A stretch of 64,000 bases of DNA from Chamaea fasciata. Its lineage: Eukaryota > Chordata > Aves > Passeriformes > Sylviidae. The DNA is taken from the NCBI GenBank assembly GCA_029207755.1, contig JARCOQ010000003.1:96426646-96490645 (forward strand), in the 5' to 3' direction. The notes under the pieces are model-generated. The model was not told the origin of the DNA. It was given only the letters and a program-made list of their open reading frames with translations, and did no database searches. How positions within the stretch are numbered: the stretch's first letter is position 1; each line of letters begins with the position of its first letter. The position numbers and the translations under genes are program-made. Positions 62,911-64,000 of the stretch are shown here, piece after piece.

Positions 62911-63045
62911 TCACAGAATGTGCTGAGTTGTAAGGGACCCACAAGAATTACTGAAGTCCAAATCCAGGCTGGTGCTGTGACCATTTCCCTGGGGAGGCTG
63001 TTCCAGTCCCCAACCACCCTCTGGGTGAAGAACTTTTTCTAATAT
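62911..63045 (-). mobile_element. CR1 LINE 3' end with internal deletion (antisense copy)
   Basis: The plus strand begins TCACAGAATGTGCTGAGTTG and TAAGGGACCCACAAGAATTA, then jumps to GGCTGGTGCTGTGACCATTT, CCCTGGGGAGGCTGTTCCAG and CCACCCTCTGGGTGAAGAAC. In the CR1 subfamily this resembles, several tens of bases normally lie between these blocks, so an internal deletion is inferred near 62965. Confidence 0.85.
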
Positions 63046-64000
63046 CCGACTATGCTCATTCTTATAGAGAATTGTCTTGAATGCAAGAGTGAAGTGGTGC
63101 TGTTGCTTATTGCTTAAAGCTGGAAATTTGCTGATGAGAATCTTCAATTATAGGTTTAAAAATCAACAGAGGTGGTTTAACTGAAAATTTTTGACTAATT
63201 GGGGATGGAATAGAACTCATATTTATCAGGAAACAATTTTAGACTCCTAATTAGACTTTCAAACTTGATGCAGTATCATCTTTAATTATAACCCTCTTTA
63301 TAATGGCTTGTTATTCATTTATGTACATAGAATTGCTTCCTTATTGCCTGATTGAGAAACTTGAGTTGGTAATTATTCTCAATTATTTGATGTGTGACTC
63401 CAGTTTGAATCAATTGACCAAATATAGATAAATAGTGACATTTAATATGAATGGTCTCAAGCTTCCAAAATACTACCCTATCTGGCCTCCAACTGTTGTC
63501 CCAGGAAGACGTGTCATATCTGCTAGATCCACGTGGATATCCTGAAAAATTAAAAGCTGTTTCAAATGGCACTAGATGGCTGTTTTTGCACCCAAATGGG
63601 GTCCTTACACTATACATGGATACTTTAACATAAATGCATTCACAACTACAAATATTTTAATTAGGGGTTATTTTTCTGCCAAGGCTTGCATATTGGACTT
63701 TGTAATAAAAGAGCCATACAAAATAAAAAGCTTCATGATGTTGTGGTAGATACTCTTTCCTGAACATGGTCTTTCTTATACTATTTCCTTTTATAGCAAA
63801 GTAAACTTCCAGCATATTTCCTCTCCGTATCTACTTCACATTTAGTCTTTCTACACTGTAATAGTCTGATTTTTTTATTAACACCAAGTTATGATAGGTT
63901 AATACTGTTTATTTTAAAAATGTTACTCTGTGATGCCTCCTTTGATAATATCCTTTCAACTGATTATATTCAATTTTATTTGAAAACAGGAAAGAAAAAT
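63046..64000. other. AT-rich non-coding DNA to window end
   Basis: Open frames at 63315-63617 (minus, 100 codons) and 63451-63633 (plus, 60 codons) overlap each other and resemble no family. No repeat or exon recognised. Confidence 0.5.

Noticed and set aside
1..64000. CRISPR arrays, operons, riboswitches, tRNA, rRNA or known small RNAs
   Set aside because: No regularly spaced repeats, no bacterial-style gene packing, and no tRNA-, rRNA- or snRNA-like sequence was recognised by eye. A covariance-model scan would be needed to exclude small RNAs formally.

Overview
The window reads as non-coding nuclear DNA of a bird, probably a passerine. It is AT-rich throughout. No stretch looks like prokaryotic coding sequence, and no intact protein-coding or structural RNA gene could be identified. 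The bird assignment rests on about ten copies of CR1, the dominant avian LINE, on both strands. Several carry its hallmark 3' end (repeats of ATTCTATG, seen antisense as TCATAGAATCATAGAAT). The passerine assignment rests on LTR sequences whose ends (TGTCCTGGGTTGAAG, TGTCTCGGTTTGGG) and body resemble the endogenous-retrovirus LTRs I know from songbird genomes. It is a recollection of family resemblance, not a search result.

Layout. 1-6340: AT-rich single-copy-looking DNA with one purine tract and, at 5930-5981, the only short segment with good splice signals at both ends and an open frame. 6345-14172: three antisense CR1 remnants, a 53-base poly-T with a hairpin upstream, and an A/C-only low-complexity tract that holds a G-quadruplex motif on the minus strand. 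14173-33198: mostly featureless AT-rich DNA with a 67-bp tandem duplication, small palindromes and three CR1 copies (21090 +, 24091 -, 27253 -). 33199-42515 is the repeat-dense core. It holds an LTR at 33205-34228 (-, possible 6-bp target duplication), a CR1 fragment at 35633-36950 (-) that keeps the 5' half and lacks the 3' half, a long GC-richer LTR-type element at 38071-39502 (-, 5-bp target duplication TACAC), a compound T/GT/GTTT microsatellite, and a clean solo LTR at 41986-42510 (+, 5-bp target duplication CTTTT) with a TATA box and a duplicated enhancer-like block carrying two AP-1 consensus sites. 42516-64000: AT-rich DNA with CR1 copies at 51296 (+), 59671 (-), 62307 (+) and 62911 (-), and a probable ancient amniote repeat near 59222.

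Functionally this is most likely intergenic sequence or the inside of a very large intron. Open frames of 60-203 codons occur on both strands, but none shows a recognisable family, codon-like composition or supporting gene structure, so none is called as a gene. I found no evidence of a new multi-gene system. The most testable items are the candidate 52-bp exon, the enhancer duplication in the solo LTR, the long minus-strand LTR element, the 3'-less CR1 and the G4-forming A/C tract.
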